Shown: in pieces, positions 1-5,750 of the stretch
Numbering within the stretch: position 1 is the stretch's first letter
Layout of the letters: each line of letters starts with the position of its first letter
DNA from: Bacillota bacterium
GTDB lineage: Bacteria; Bacillota; UBA4882; UBA10575
Direction: 5' to 3'
DNA: 5,750 bases
Assembly: GCA_012521315.1 (NCBI GenBank)
Contig: JAAYMP010000061.1
Coordinates: 1 to 5,750 of the forward strand
Notes under the pieces: model-generated
What the model saw: only the letters and a program-made list of their open reading frames with translations
What the model was told of the DNA's origin: nothing
Database searches by the model: none
Program-made: the position numbers and the translations under genes

Positions 1-376
1 CCCATTGCCGGCCGCCGATCCCCGGACTTTTGGGACCGACCATCAAGGTCAAAGGGTGTTGCTTTAGATGCCAGATGAGCCGCTCCGCCCAGCGCGGCGG
101 GGTGCGGACATCCGGATTCATCGTCACCAGATACCGGCCGGTGGCCAGGGCCAGGCCTTGATTGCAGGCGGCCGCGTAGCCCAGGTTTTCCCGGTTGAAG
201 ATGACCCGGAGGCGGGGGCGGTTTAAGGAATGGAGCCAGGGAACGGAATCGTCGGTTGAGTGATTGTCGACGATGATGATTTCGTGGGGGACCGTCGTCG
301 TGGCGGTCAGCGCGGCCAGGCATTGTGCCAGGTAAGGCCGGGTATTGTAGTTGACGATGATTATGCTTAACTCCAT
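1..376 (-). CDS. Family 2 glycosyltransferase, N-terminal part (runs off left edge)
   Basis: This is the first 125 residues of a GT-A fold, family 2 glycosyltransferase, which would transfer a sugar from a nucleotide-sugar to a growing glycan at the cytoplasmic face of the membrane. It opens with the typical beta strand SIIIVNYNT (residues 4-12). The nucleotide-binding VDNHSTDDS follows (36-44), then FNRENLGYAAACNQG (60-74), and NPD (87-89) sits at the metal-binding DxD position. The stretch VGPKSPGIGG (113-122) resembles the segment after the DxD in large O-antigen or cell-wall GT2 proteins that carry extra C-terminal domains, so the full protein may be long (inference). The ATG at 376 has a GGAGG seven bases upstream. 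It overlaps the stop of the preceding glycosyltransferase by 10 nt, which implies translational coupling. Acceptor and donor are unknown. Residues 60-74 closely match the glycosyltransferase that starts at 1840. Confidence 0.9.
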   Translation of the reverse strand, partial: MELSIIIVNYNTRPYLAQCLAALTATTTVPHEIIIVDNHSTDDSVPWLHSLNRPRLRVIFNRENLGYAAACNQGLALATGRYLVTMNPDVRTPPRWAERLIWHLKQHPLTLMVGPKSPGIGGRQW

Positions 377-1104
377 AGCAAGGCCTCCACATCTTCCCCC
401 CGCCAGCGTTTCAGTTGCGGGCGGGCATCCAAAATTGACCGGTAGTGGGCCAGCGGACAGAACTGTCCCTGCGGGTCCAGTTGGAGGTAACGTTGGTATT
501 TGGCCTGGTGCTCCCGGCGGTGGGCATACCCGAGGTGCAGGAGGGGGATTGCGCTGTCAAACCTGGGTGTTTGGTAGGCTTCCTGGGGGAAACGGCCGCA
601 GTGGAGCGCGCGGGGAGCCCAGCGGTAAGGCCGGTTTTTTTGGTAACGGTACAGGCAGGCGGCCCGCCCGCGGGCCGGATGCCACCAGCGGTCGACCCGG
701 TAGTGGCGAAAGTCTCCCCAGAAATGATAGACGGGAAAAGTGATCAGACCGTAGCGGTCTTGCCGGGTGAGGGCAAGGAGTTCCCGTTTGTTCCGGACGG
801 CAAAAAGCTCATCGGCATCGACGGCCAGGATCCAGTCGGGGTCGAGCTCGACCGTCAGCTGCCACAGTTTTTCGCGGAGGCTGGCTTCATTATCGAAAAA
901 AAGGGGCGCGGACAAGCGTTCGAACCGGACCACCCGCGGGTGGGCCCGGCAGAGGTCAGGAGTGTGGTCGGTGGAGGCGTCGTCCAGGATGACAATCCCG
1001 TCGGCCAGGGCGCCCAGCCGGTCTAAGACCGGCCGTAAATAACGGCCGGCTTCATTCCGGACTGCCATCATGGCCAAGAGCTGCGGTTGGTGCGGGCTGT
1101 TCAT
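367..1104 (-). CDS. Family 2 glycosyltransferase with DAD motif (245 aa)
   Basis: A compact GT2-type glycosyltransferase, expected to add one sugar to a lipid-linked or surface glycan in the cytoplasm. With the ATG at 1104 as residue 1, LLAMMAVRNEAGRYL (9-23) is the first strand and following helix. VILDDASTDHT (38-48) is the nucleotide-binding segment, and ILAVDADELF (92-101) carries the DxD metal site D96-A97-D98. The tryptophan- and arginine-rich middle (129-165) and HLGYAHRREHQAKYQRYLQLD (190-210) recall the glycosyltransferase subgroup of Pfam Glyco_tranf_2_4. An in-frame TTG at 1170 would add 22 residues, but ATG 1104 has a GGGGGAGGGG ribosome binding site and begins just before the conserved domain, so I prefer it. 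The start lies 53 nt inside the upstream glycosyltransferase gene, and the stop overlaps the next gene's ATG. The sugar specificity cannot be read from the sequence. Confidence 0.9.
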   Translation of the reverse strand: MNSPHQPQLLAMMAVRNEAGRYLRPVLDRLGALADGIVILDDASTDHTPDLCRAHPRVVRFERLSAPLFFDNEASLREKLWQLTVELDPDWILAVDADELFAVRNKRELLALTRQDRYGLITFPVYHFWGDFRHYRVDRWWHPARGRAACLYRYQKNRPYRWAPRALHCGRFPQEAYQTPRFDSAIPLLHLGYAHRREHQAKYQRYLQLDPQGQFCPLAHYRSILDARPQLKRWRGEDVEALLWS

Positions 1105-1840
1105 GGTTCCCCTCCCCCAGTTGCCATTTGCGGTCGAAATAAGCTTTGCTCTGGCGGAAATAAATCGCAAGGCGCCGCCGGTTGCGACAACTGCCGTTCA
1201 CCAGATGGATGACGCGGCTGGTGGGGACATAGAGGACTTTATAACCGTGGCGGCGGGCGTTGTAACAGTAGTCGGTCTCCTCGAAATAGTGGAAGTAGTT
1301 TTCGTCAAAATAACCAAGCTCCGGCAGGAGCGCCCGTTTCAGGCCAAGGCAGGCCCCGCAGATACTGAGGCAGGCCGTGGGCTCGGCAAAAAGAGCCGGA
1401 TCGTCGGGGAGACCCCAACCGCGAATCTGGGGGGCGGTTTCGGTGCCAACCACACCAGCCCCCACCAGGTAACCGTCGGGGCTGACCAAACGGGGCCCCA
1501 CCACCGCCACCGCCGGGTCCTGCAAGGCCGCGATCAGCGGGGGGAGCCAGCCCGCCGTCACCAACGTATCACTGTTCAAGATAAAGATGTACGGGGCGTT
1601 GCCGGCTTTGATCCCTTGGTTGCAGGCCGCGGCATACCCCCGGTTTTCGCGGTTGAAAATCCCCGTTACCCAGGGTAGACTGCGAATGAAGGCGACGCTC
1701 CCGTCGGTGCTGGCGTTGTCAACCACCCACAGGCGGGAGGCGCCCGGCGGGCCGCTGAACCGGCGGAGGCTGTCTAAACAAGCGGCCAAAAGTTTTTTGG
1801 TGTTATAATTGACGACAATCAGATCAACCGTCTCTTTCAT
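1052..1840 (-). CDS. WbbL-like family 2 glycosyltransferase (262 aa, possible rhamnosyltransferase)
   Basis: A GT2 glycosyltransferase of the WbbL/rhamnosyltransferase-like type, predicted to act in the cytoplasm on a lipid-linked glycan. From the ATG at 1840, VDLIVVNYNTKKLL (5-18) opens the fold. WVVDNASTDGS (38-48) is the nucleotide-binding loop, FNRENRGYAAACNQG (62-76) is conserved, and NSD (89-91) occupies the DxD site. The acceptor half has the family hallmarks: GACLGLKRALL (162-172), GYFDE (176-180), and FEETDYCYNARRHGY (186-200), whose acidic EETD holds the likely catalytic base. The last 20 residues or so are polar and overlap the next gene. A GTG at 1879 would lengthen the protein, but it would place the strong AAGGAGG site inside the coding region, five bases before ATG 1840, so the shorter form is preferred. 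The RmlA-type gene upstream makes a dTDP-deoxysugar donor plausible. This remains an inference. Confidence 0.92.
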   Translation of the reverse strand: MKETVDLIVVNYNTKKLLAACLDSLRRFSGPPGASRLWVVDNASTDGSVAFIRSLPWVTGIFNRENRGYAAACNQGIKAGNAPYIFILNSDTLVTAGWLPPLIAALQDPAVAVVGPRLVSPDGYLVGAGVVGTETAPQIRGWGLPDDPALFAEPTACLSICGACLGLKRALLPELGYFDENYFHYFEETDYCYNARRHGYKVLYVPTSRVIHLVNGSCRNRRRLAIYFRQSKAYFDRKWQLGEGNHEQPAPTAALGHDGSPE

Positions 1841-1916
1841 CCCTTCCTCCTTAGCGTTCCGGACCAGGATTTTGGTCACGGGCGGCGACCAGTCACCGGC
1901 TTAACGCCCTTTCCGG

Positions 1917-2969
1917 CTAAAGTTCCAGAACGGCATCGGCCCCGACCAGCAGCGAACGGGCGGCCGCCGTTTTTTGCTGGGCGTTGATCTGAACCCGCTC
2001 CCCGATGATGCTGTTGGTGAGCGTCACTCCTTTTAAGTGGGCGTTGGCCAAGACCAACGTGCGGCTTAAGTTACAGTCGACAATTTCGGCCCCGTCGTTC
2101 ACGGCCAAGTAGGGGCCGAGCGTCGAACCGCTAATCCGGCAGCCGGTCCCGACGGTGACCGGACCCAGCACCTGACAGTTTTTCAAGGTCGACCCGGGCG
2201 CTATGCGCAAGACCCCTTTGACCGTTGACTTTTTCACTTCACCGTCGACGCCGGGGGCCAGTTTCTTCATTAAATACTGGTTGGCGGCGAGGAAGTCGGC
2301 GATGGTGCCCGTATCTTTCCACCATCCGGAGAGCAGGTGGTAGGTGACGTTTTTGCCGGTGGTGATGAGCTGTTGGATAGCATCGGTGATCTCCAGTTCG
2401 CCACGGGGTGACGGGTTAATGGCCTGGACCGCCTGGTGGATCGCCGGGGAAAACAGGTATACCCCGACCAGGGCCAGGTTGCTCTGGGCGTGCTCGGGTT
2501 TTTCTTCCACTTGGATGACATTTTGACCGTTAATCCGGGCAATCCCAAAGTGGCGGGGATTTTTGACCCGCCTTAAGAGGAGAAGCGCGTCGGGTTTTTC
2601 GCACACGAACCGGTTGACCAAAGGACGCAGCGGTTCGTCCAGTAAATTGTCGCCCAGGTACATCAGGAACGGGGTGTTGCCCAGCGTTTCCCGGGCGAGC
2701 AGGACGGTGTGGGCCAGACCCAACGGCACGGGCTGGTCCACGAAGGTAAAGTCAAACCCCCACGGGTTGGTCCGGCGCAAAAGCTCCGTGATGGGTTTGC
2801 CGTTGGGGCCGATGATGATGATCACCTCACGGATGGTCGTCGCCGCCAGGGTATCCAGGATGTGAAATAAAATCGGTTGGTGACCGAGGGGAAGAAGTGC
2901 TTTTGGTTGCGTATGGGTGAAGGGGCGGAGGCGCGTTCCTTCACCGCCACAAAGAAGAAGTGCTTTCAA
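1917..2969 (-). CDS. Glucose-1-phosphate thymidylyltransferase, long (RmlA/StrD) form
   Basis: The enzyme joins glucose-1-phosphate and dTTP to give dTDP-glucose and pyrophosphate, the first step toward dTDP-rhamnose and other dTDP-deoxysugars. The 350-residue length fits the long RmlA/StrD subfamily rather than the short form of about 290 residues. The N-terminal nucleotidyltransferase domain shows GGEGTRLRPFT (8-18), K23, YLGDN (104-108, metal-binding D107), EKP (156-158), GELEITDAIQ (190-199) and GWWKDTG (215-221, second metal-ligand D219). Residues from about 245 to 350 form a left-handed beta-helix of hexapeptide-like repeats with GPVTVGTGCRI and SIIGERVQI, as expected for this subfamily. 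The start is TTG at 2969, since the conserved MKALLL opening begins there; the upstream ribosome binding site is only moderate (CAGGG). It is the first gene of the minus-strand glycan operon, with 76 nt before the next gene. No rmlB, rmlC or rmlD is visible, so the final sugar is open. Confidence 0.95.
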   Translation of the reverse strand: MKALLLCGGEGTRLRPFTHTQPKALLPLGHQPILFHILDTLAATTIREVIIIIGPNGKPITELLRRTNPWGFDFTFVDQPVPLGLAHTVLLARETLGNTPFLMYLGDNLLDEPLRPLVNRFVCEKPDALLLLRRVKNPRHFGIARINGQNVIQVEEKPEHAQSNLALVGVYLFSPAIHQAVQAINPSPRGELEITDAIQQLITTGKNVTYHLLSGWWKDTGTIADFLAANQYLMKKLAPGVDGEVKKSTVKGVLRIAPGSTLKNCQVLGPVTVGTGCRISGSTLGPYLAVNDGAEIVDCNLSRTLVLANAHLKGVTLTNSIIGERVQINAQQKTAAARSLLVGADAVLEL

Positions 2970-3081
2970 GACAAACCCTGCTTTCCTAGTTTTTTCTAAG
3001 GATTGCTTTTTATCTTATGCAAGGGATCCGGCCGATGTCCCTGGCTGGAGACGGCGCGAAAGGCGGCCCGGGGAAAAACAG

Positions 3082-3110
3082 TATTATTTACCTGTCGAAA
3101 GCAAATAATA
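3082..3110. promoter_or_regulatory. AT-rich inverted repeat in the divergent spacer, possible operator
   Basis: Two perfect 8-base arms, TATTATTT at 3082-3089 and AAATAATA at 3103-3110, are separated by 13 bases. The arm centres lie 21 bp apart, about two helical turns, as expected for a dimeric regulator binding one face of DNA. The site stands out as AT-rich in a GC-rich surrounding, about 40 bp before tepA and 110 bp before the rmlA-type gene. The left arm contains TATTAT, close to a -10 box, but no matching -35 is seen. The operator role is an inference; a chance dyad is possible. Confidence 0.3.
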
Positions 3111-3149
3111 GGTGGAGACGAACGGGAGGCGTAGGACAGGGGGGATATT

Positions 3150-3956
3150 TTGAGGGATAAGATGCGAGAAAGACGGGACCGGGCTGACCTGGACGGGGAC
3201 CTTTTCACCAACCGTGACGAAGCAGACCCGCCGCCGGAAGAACCGGACCAGGAAGGAGAAGAGCAGAAACCCCAGGCGCCCCGCCGCCAGCGGTTGGCGT
3301 TGCATACTCTGAAACAATTGGGGCAAATGCCGGCCCCGCCGGCCGCCGGGGCCGATCTCCATACCATGGTGATTATCGGCCAGATCGAAGGGCATATGGT
3401 CCTGCCCCCGAAAAACAAGACGACCAAATACGAACACATTATCCCGCAGTTGGTCGCGATCGAACAGAACGAGCGGATCAAGGGCCTCCTGGTGATTCTA
3501 AATACGGTCGGTGGCGATGTGGAAGCGGGACTGGCCATCGCCGAGATGCTGGAGAGCCTCTCCAAACCGACGGTCTCTTTGGTGCTGGGCGGGGGACATT
3601 CCATCGGTGTCCCCATTGCGGTGGCGGCCGATTATTCCTTTATTGCCGAAACCGCCACCATGACGATCCATCCGATCCGGCTGACCGGAATGGTGATCGG
3701 CGTACCCCAAACCTATGAATATCTGGAAAAGATGCAGGACCGGGTCATCAAGTTTGTTACCAGCCATTCGGCGATCTCGGAAGATAAATTCCGGGAGTTA
3801 ATGTTCCGCACCGGCGATCTGGTCCGGGATGTCGGTTCGGTGTTGGTGGGGAAAGATGCGGTCAGTGTCGGGTTGATTAACGAGATCGGCGGGATCGATA
3901 AAAGCCTGCGCAAACTCAGAGAATTAGTCCAGCTAAAGGAAGCGGAGGGTAAATGA
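3150..3956 (+). CDS. tepA: ClpP-like serine protease TepA (translocation-enhancing protein)
   Basis: TepA is a ClpP/crotonase-fold serine peptidase found in spore-forming Bacillota. From general knowledge, in B. subtilis it has been linked to protein translocation and to spore outgrowth. The core, residues 73-265, contains IIGQIEGH (75-82), KTTKYEHIIPQLVAIEQN (90-107), LNTVGGDVEAG (117-127), GGGHSIG with nucleophile Ser151 (147-153), TIHP with His174 (172-175), and the likely triad Asp227 in LVRDVG. The triad therefore looks complete. Residues 1 to about 50 form an extra segment rich in Arg, Asp, Glu and Pro, probably disordered, with no signal peptide. Two starts compete: TTG 3150 behind AGGGGGG, and ATG 3162 (four codons later) behind GAGGG. 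I give the longer one without strong preference. The ylzJ ribosome binding site overlaps the stop codon, so the two genes are very likely co-translated. Confidence 0.95.
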   Translation: MRDKMRERRDRADLDGDLFTNRDEADPPPEEPDQEGEEQKPQAPRRQRLALHTLKQLGQMPAPPAAGADLHTMVIIGQIEGHMVLPPKNKTTKYEHIIPQLVAIEQNERIKGLLVILNTVGGDVEAGLAIAEMLESLSKPTVSLVLGGGHSIGVPIAVAADYSFIAETATMTIHPIRLTGMVIGVPQTYEYLEKMQDRVIKFVTSHSAISEDKFRELMFRTGDLVRDVGSVLVGKDAVSVGLINEIGGIDKSLRKLRELVQLKEAEGK

Positions 3957-3965
3957 GGTGAAAAG

Positions 3966-4178
3966 ATGCTGTTCTATTCGATCTACCCCTTAGCGGTGGT
4001 TTTCGCGGGGGAGGAGGAGGCAGAAAACCCGGAACAATGGCGCGAGATCGAAGTGGAGGGGAAAAAACTGCTTGTTACGGTCAATAGCCGTGGTGAGCAG
4101 GTGATCGCCCGCCTCCTCAGTACCGATCCCGCCGATTACCTGGATCCGCGCTGGACGCCGGGGAATGTAATTGTTTAG
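3966..4178 (+). CDS. ylzJ: YlzJ-like small protein (70 aa)
   Basis: A small acidic protein of the YlzJ-like family, known as the tepA neighbour in spore-forming Bacillota and of unknown function. Family features visible are the opening MLFYSIYPLAVVFA (1-14), the segment REIEVEGKKLLV (26-37), and the signature STDPADYLDPRWTPG (52-66). Its length fits the family. There is no cleavable signal peptide; the hydrophobic start is short and likely packs within a small soluble domain. The start at ATG 3966 is fixed by the ribosome binding site GAGGTG at 3955-3960, which overlaps the tepA stop codon TGA, with five bases between site and start. This implies translational coupling to tepA. A terminator follows 13 bases after the stop, so the pair forms the end of a transcript. 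In B. subtilis spoIIIE comes next, but not here. Confidence 0.88.
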   Translation: MLFYSIYPLAVVFAGEEEAENPEQWREIEVEGKKLLVTVNSRGEQVIARLLSTDPADYLDPRWTPGNVIV

Positions 4179-4191
4179 TTAAAAACCGCTT

Positions 4192-4214
4192 AAAACCTCT
4201 TAAAGAGAGGTTTT
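4192..4214 (+). terminator. Rho-independent terminator after ylzJ
   Basis: A perfect 9-bp stem, AAAACCTCT (4192-4200) with AGAGGTTTT (4206-4214), encloses a 5-base loop (TAAAG). The T run spans 4211-4216, is interrupted by one C and continues with TTT. It lies 13 bases after the ylzJ stop and so ends the tepA-ylzJ transcript, separating it from the downstream transporter gene. The A-rich left arm means it could work weakly on the other strand too, but no minus-strand gene ends here. Confidence 0.9.
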
Positions 4215-4305
4215 TTCTTTAAGATCGGGTCCGGTCAAGGGGAGGAGAATGGATTAGTGAAAACGAAATAATGCTTAAAAGATCCGGCTTGGCATAGGAG
4301 GAAAA
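4215..4305 (+). other. Leader of the transporter gene with very short open frames
   Basis: This 91-base stretch contains no proper gene. A purine-rich block AAGGGGAGGAGA (4237-4248) resembles a strong ribosome binding site but sits only three bases before ATG-GAT-TAG (4249-4257). GTG-AAA-ACG-AAA-TAA follows (4257-4271). An eight-codon frame then runs from ATG 4271 to TAG 4297, whose stop overlaps the AGGAGG of the transporter gene. These may be a leader or the decayed remains of a small gene. I see no reliable promoter or riboswitch fold. Confidence 0.3.
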
Positions 4306-5750
4306 ATGGCAAGCGTAATGCGGGAGATAATTTTCGGCTTGGCTGGCGGCCTCGGTCTTTTTTTACTGGGTTTTACGCTGATGCGCATCGGTTTTCAAAA
4401 TGTGGCGGCCGGCAAAATCTACCGGTTTATGGAACAGACCAAGAATCCACTGGTCGCCATGGGAACCGGCTTTTTGATGACGCTCTCCCTTCAGGAAACG
4501 GGCGCGGCGACGGTTTTGCTGATGGGACTGCTGGGCTCCCGGTTGATCCATCTTAAACAAGGAATCTGTATTATGCTTGGGATCAACCTGGGCGCGACGT
4601 TACTGGTCCATTTAACGTCGTTTCAGATCGGAAGCTACGTTTATCTTGCGGTCGGCCTCGGTTTCCTGCTATATACTTTTGGGAAGAAGCACCATGTCCA
4701 GTTTCTTGGGTTCATCACGCTTGGCTTCGGTTTGGTTTTTATCGGTTTAAACACTTTGACGGCGGCCATGAAGCCGGTGCTGGCCAACTTGCCGTTACAA
4801 GCAACGTTCACGTCGATCCGGGTTTCCCCCTTCTTCGGATATTTGCTCGGTTTTTTCGCCACGGCTTTGGTGCAGAACAACATTGCCACCATCGGTCTTT
4901 TACAAGCTTTCCTCCGGCAGGTGGCCTTGGGTGGACAGGAAAACCTTTTCCTGTTTTTACCCGAGGTTTTACCCTTTTTACTGGGGACGTGTTTGGGGGT
5001 TGGGGCCATTGCCACCGTGGCGGCGCGTAAAGGGAACATGCTCACGCGAAGAGCCGTCTGGGCCCATTGGTTGATCTTGGGGACGACAACCTTGGGGCTC
5101 CTGCTTTTACGCGGCCCTTTGGCACAGGCGGCAAGCTGGGCCACCCTTCAGCTTTGGGGCTTGATTGAGGCCGGGAAAAACCTGGTCTTTTCTGCCTTTC
5201 CGGCCGGTTCGGTTCCGTCCGGCGCCGGGTTGTTAACGAAAGAGGTCGCGATGAGTCATACCTTGGTCAATCTGGTCATGGTTTTTCTTTGGTTACCCCT
5301 GACCGGTCCGCTCGCCCGGTTGCTGAGCGAACAGGTTGCCTGGTTCTGGCGGCCTCAGGAGGATGAGGGCGAGGATCGTCGCTACTTGAACGAAAAGTTT
5401 TATTCCACGCCGGGTTTGGCATTGCGGGGTGCGGCCAAAGAGATCATGCGCACCGCGCAGATCGCCATTGATATGCTTTATTTTGCCCGGATCGCCTTTT
5501 TTAAAGGCCAGTCGTCCGCCCTTAAAGATATTGCCAAGAAAGAGGATATTGTCGATGAAAGGCGAAAGCAGATCACTCTTTATCTCTCCACTTTACTCTC
5601 GAAAAGCATCCTTACCGCCCCCCAATCCCGGTATTTGGCCGGTTTAATCCAAGTGATCAATGATGTGGAGCGCATCGCCGACCATGCGGAGCATATTGGC
5701 GAGCATGCCCAGGCGAAGGTGGAGGAGAAACTGCCTTTTTCGCAGGTGGC
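4306..5750 (+). CDS. Na/Pi-cotransporter-family membrane protein with PhoU-like domain (3' end off window)
   Basis: The family moves phosphate with sodium across the cytoplasmic membrane and has two inverted transport repeats followed by a cytosolic PhoU-like helical domain. The 481 visible residues show this layout. Repeat 1 begins GLAGGLGLFLLGFTLMRIGF (11-30), with hydrophobic segments to about residue 155. Repeat 2 spans about 175-335 and includes RRAVWAHWLI (248-257) and MSHTLVNLVMVFLWLP (316-331). YLNEKFYSTPGLAL (360-373) leads into the PhoU-like part, with INDVERIADHAEHI (451-464). The oddity is that the QSSSATT signature of each repeat is changed: QETGAAT at 63-69 and QNNIATI at 190-196. 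The second GxNIGT loop has become GTCLGVG (227-233), while the first keeps GINLGAT (92-98). The start ATG 4306 has AGGAGG four bases upstream. A terminator upstream suggests its own transcript. Family membership is sure, but phosphate transport is doubtful. Confidence 0.9.
   Translation, partial: MASVMREIIFGLAGGLGLFLLGFTLMRIGFQNVAAGKIYRFMEQTKNPLVAMGTGFLMTLSLQETGAATVLLMGLLGSRLIHLKQGICIMLGINLGATLLVHLTSFQIGSYVYLAVGLGFLLYTFGKKHHVQFLGFITLGFGLVFIGLNTLTAAMKPVLANLPLQATFTSIRVSPFFGYLLGFFATALVQNNIATIGLLQAFLRQVALGGQENLFLFLPEVLPFLLGTCLGVGAIATVAARKGNMLTRRAVWAHWLILGTTTLGLLLLRGPLAQAASWATLQLWGLIEAGKNLVFSAFPAGSVPSGAGLLTKEVAMSHTLVNLVMVFLWLPLTGPLARLLSEQVAWFWRPQEDEGEDRRYLNEKFYSTPGLALRGAAKEIMRTAQIAIDMLYFARIAFFKGQSSALKDIAKKEDIVDERRKQITLYLSTLLSKSILTAPQSRYLAGLIQVINDVERIADHAEHIGEHAQAKVEEKLPFSQV

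Noticed and set aside
445..1026. Open frame of 193 codons on the plus strand opposite the DAD-motif glycosyltransferase
   Set aside because: It lies wholly antisense to a gene with clear GT2 motifs, has no recognisable domain and no good ribosome binding site. Long antisense frames are expected in GC-rich coding DNA.
1070..1678. Open frame of 202 codons on the plus strand opposite the WbbL-like glycosyltransferase
   Set aside because: Antisense shadow of a well-supported gene; the translation has no family features.
1841..1916. Repeated TGGTC/GACCA pieces between the rmlA-type gene and the next glycosyltransferase
   Set aside because: Five-base arms only, with several alternative pairings and no T run, so not a supported terminator or operator.
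2984..3002. Small hairpin TCCTAG / CTAAGGA around six T residues upstream of the rmlA-type gene
   Set aside because: The stem has a bulge, is AT-rich and short, and lacks the layout of a terminator or known riboswitch.
2993..3022. Possible promoter for the rmlA-type gene on the minus strand (TTGCAT, 18 bases, TAGAAA)
   Set aside because: Only three of six and four of six consensus matches; too weak to annotate without a mapped start.
2996..3616. Open frame of 206 codons on the minus strand opposite tepA
   Set aside because: The strand is opposite to a near-full-length TepA match, and the translation is a Ser/Arg-rich low-complexity product typical of an antisense frame.
4641..5144. Open frame of 167 codons on the minus strand inside the transporter gene
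   Set aside because: Lys/Pro-rich antisense shadow of transmembrane coding sequence with no domain.

Overview
The window looks like chromosomal DNA from a member of the Bacillota (Firmicutes), probably an endospore-forming or formerly endospore-forming lineage of moderately high GC content. The main evidence is a coupled tepA-ylzJ pair, a gene combination typical of spore-forming Bacillota. Strong AGGAGG-type ribosome binding sites and two TTG starts agree with this. The species cannot be told from the sequence; a deep-branching clostridial or Limnochordia-like organism is only a guess.

Region 1 (1-2969, minus strand) is the upstream end of a surface-glycan operon, read from right to left. 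It begins with a long-form glucose-1-phosphate thymidylyltransferase (RmlA/StrD type), which makes dTDP-glucose. Three family-2 glycosyltransferases follow: a WbbL/rhamnosyltransferase-like enzyme, a compact enzyme with a DAD metal site, and a third that runs off the left edge. The last three are tightly packed, with overlaps of 53 and 10 nt. Together they suggest synthesis of an activated deoxyhexose precursor and assembly of a cell-envelope, capsule or spore-surface polysaccharide. No rmlB, rmlC or rmlD is visible, so rhamnose itself is not proven.

Region 2 (2970-3149) is a divergent intergenic spacer. It carries an AT-rich inverted repeat with arms spaced two helical turns apart, but no convincing promoter on either strand.

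Region 3 (3150-4214, plus strand) holds tepA, a ClpP-fold serine protease with an intact Ser-His-Asp triad and a long charged N-terminal extension. Next comes ylzJ, whose ribosome binding site overlaps the tepA stop codon, and then a clear rho-independent terminator. In Bacillus subtilis this pair is followed by spoIIIE; here the terminator and an unrelated transporter follow instead.

Region 4 (4215-5750, plus strand) has a short leader and then a Na/Pi-cotransporter-family membrane protein with a C-terminal PhoU-like domain, cut by the window edge. It has lost the serines of both QSSS signature motifs. That makes it the most unusual protein in the window and a candidate for altered or lost transport function. 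I found no RNA gene, CRISPR array, insertion sequence or obvious novel multi-gene system.
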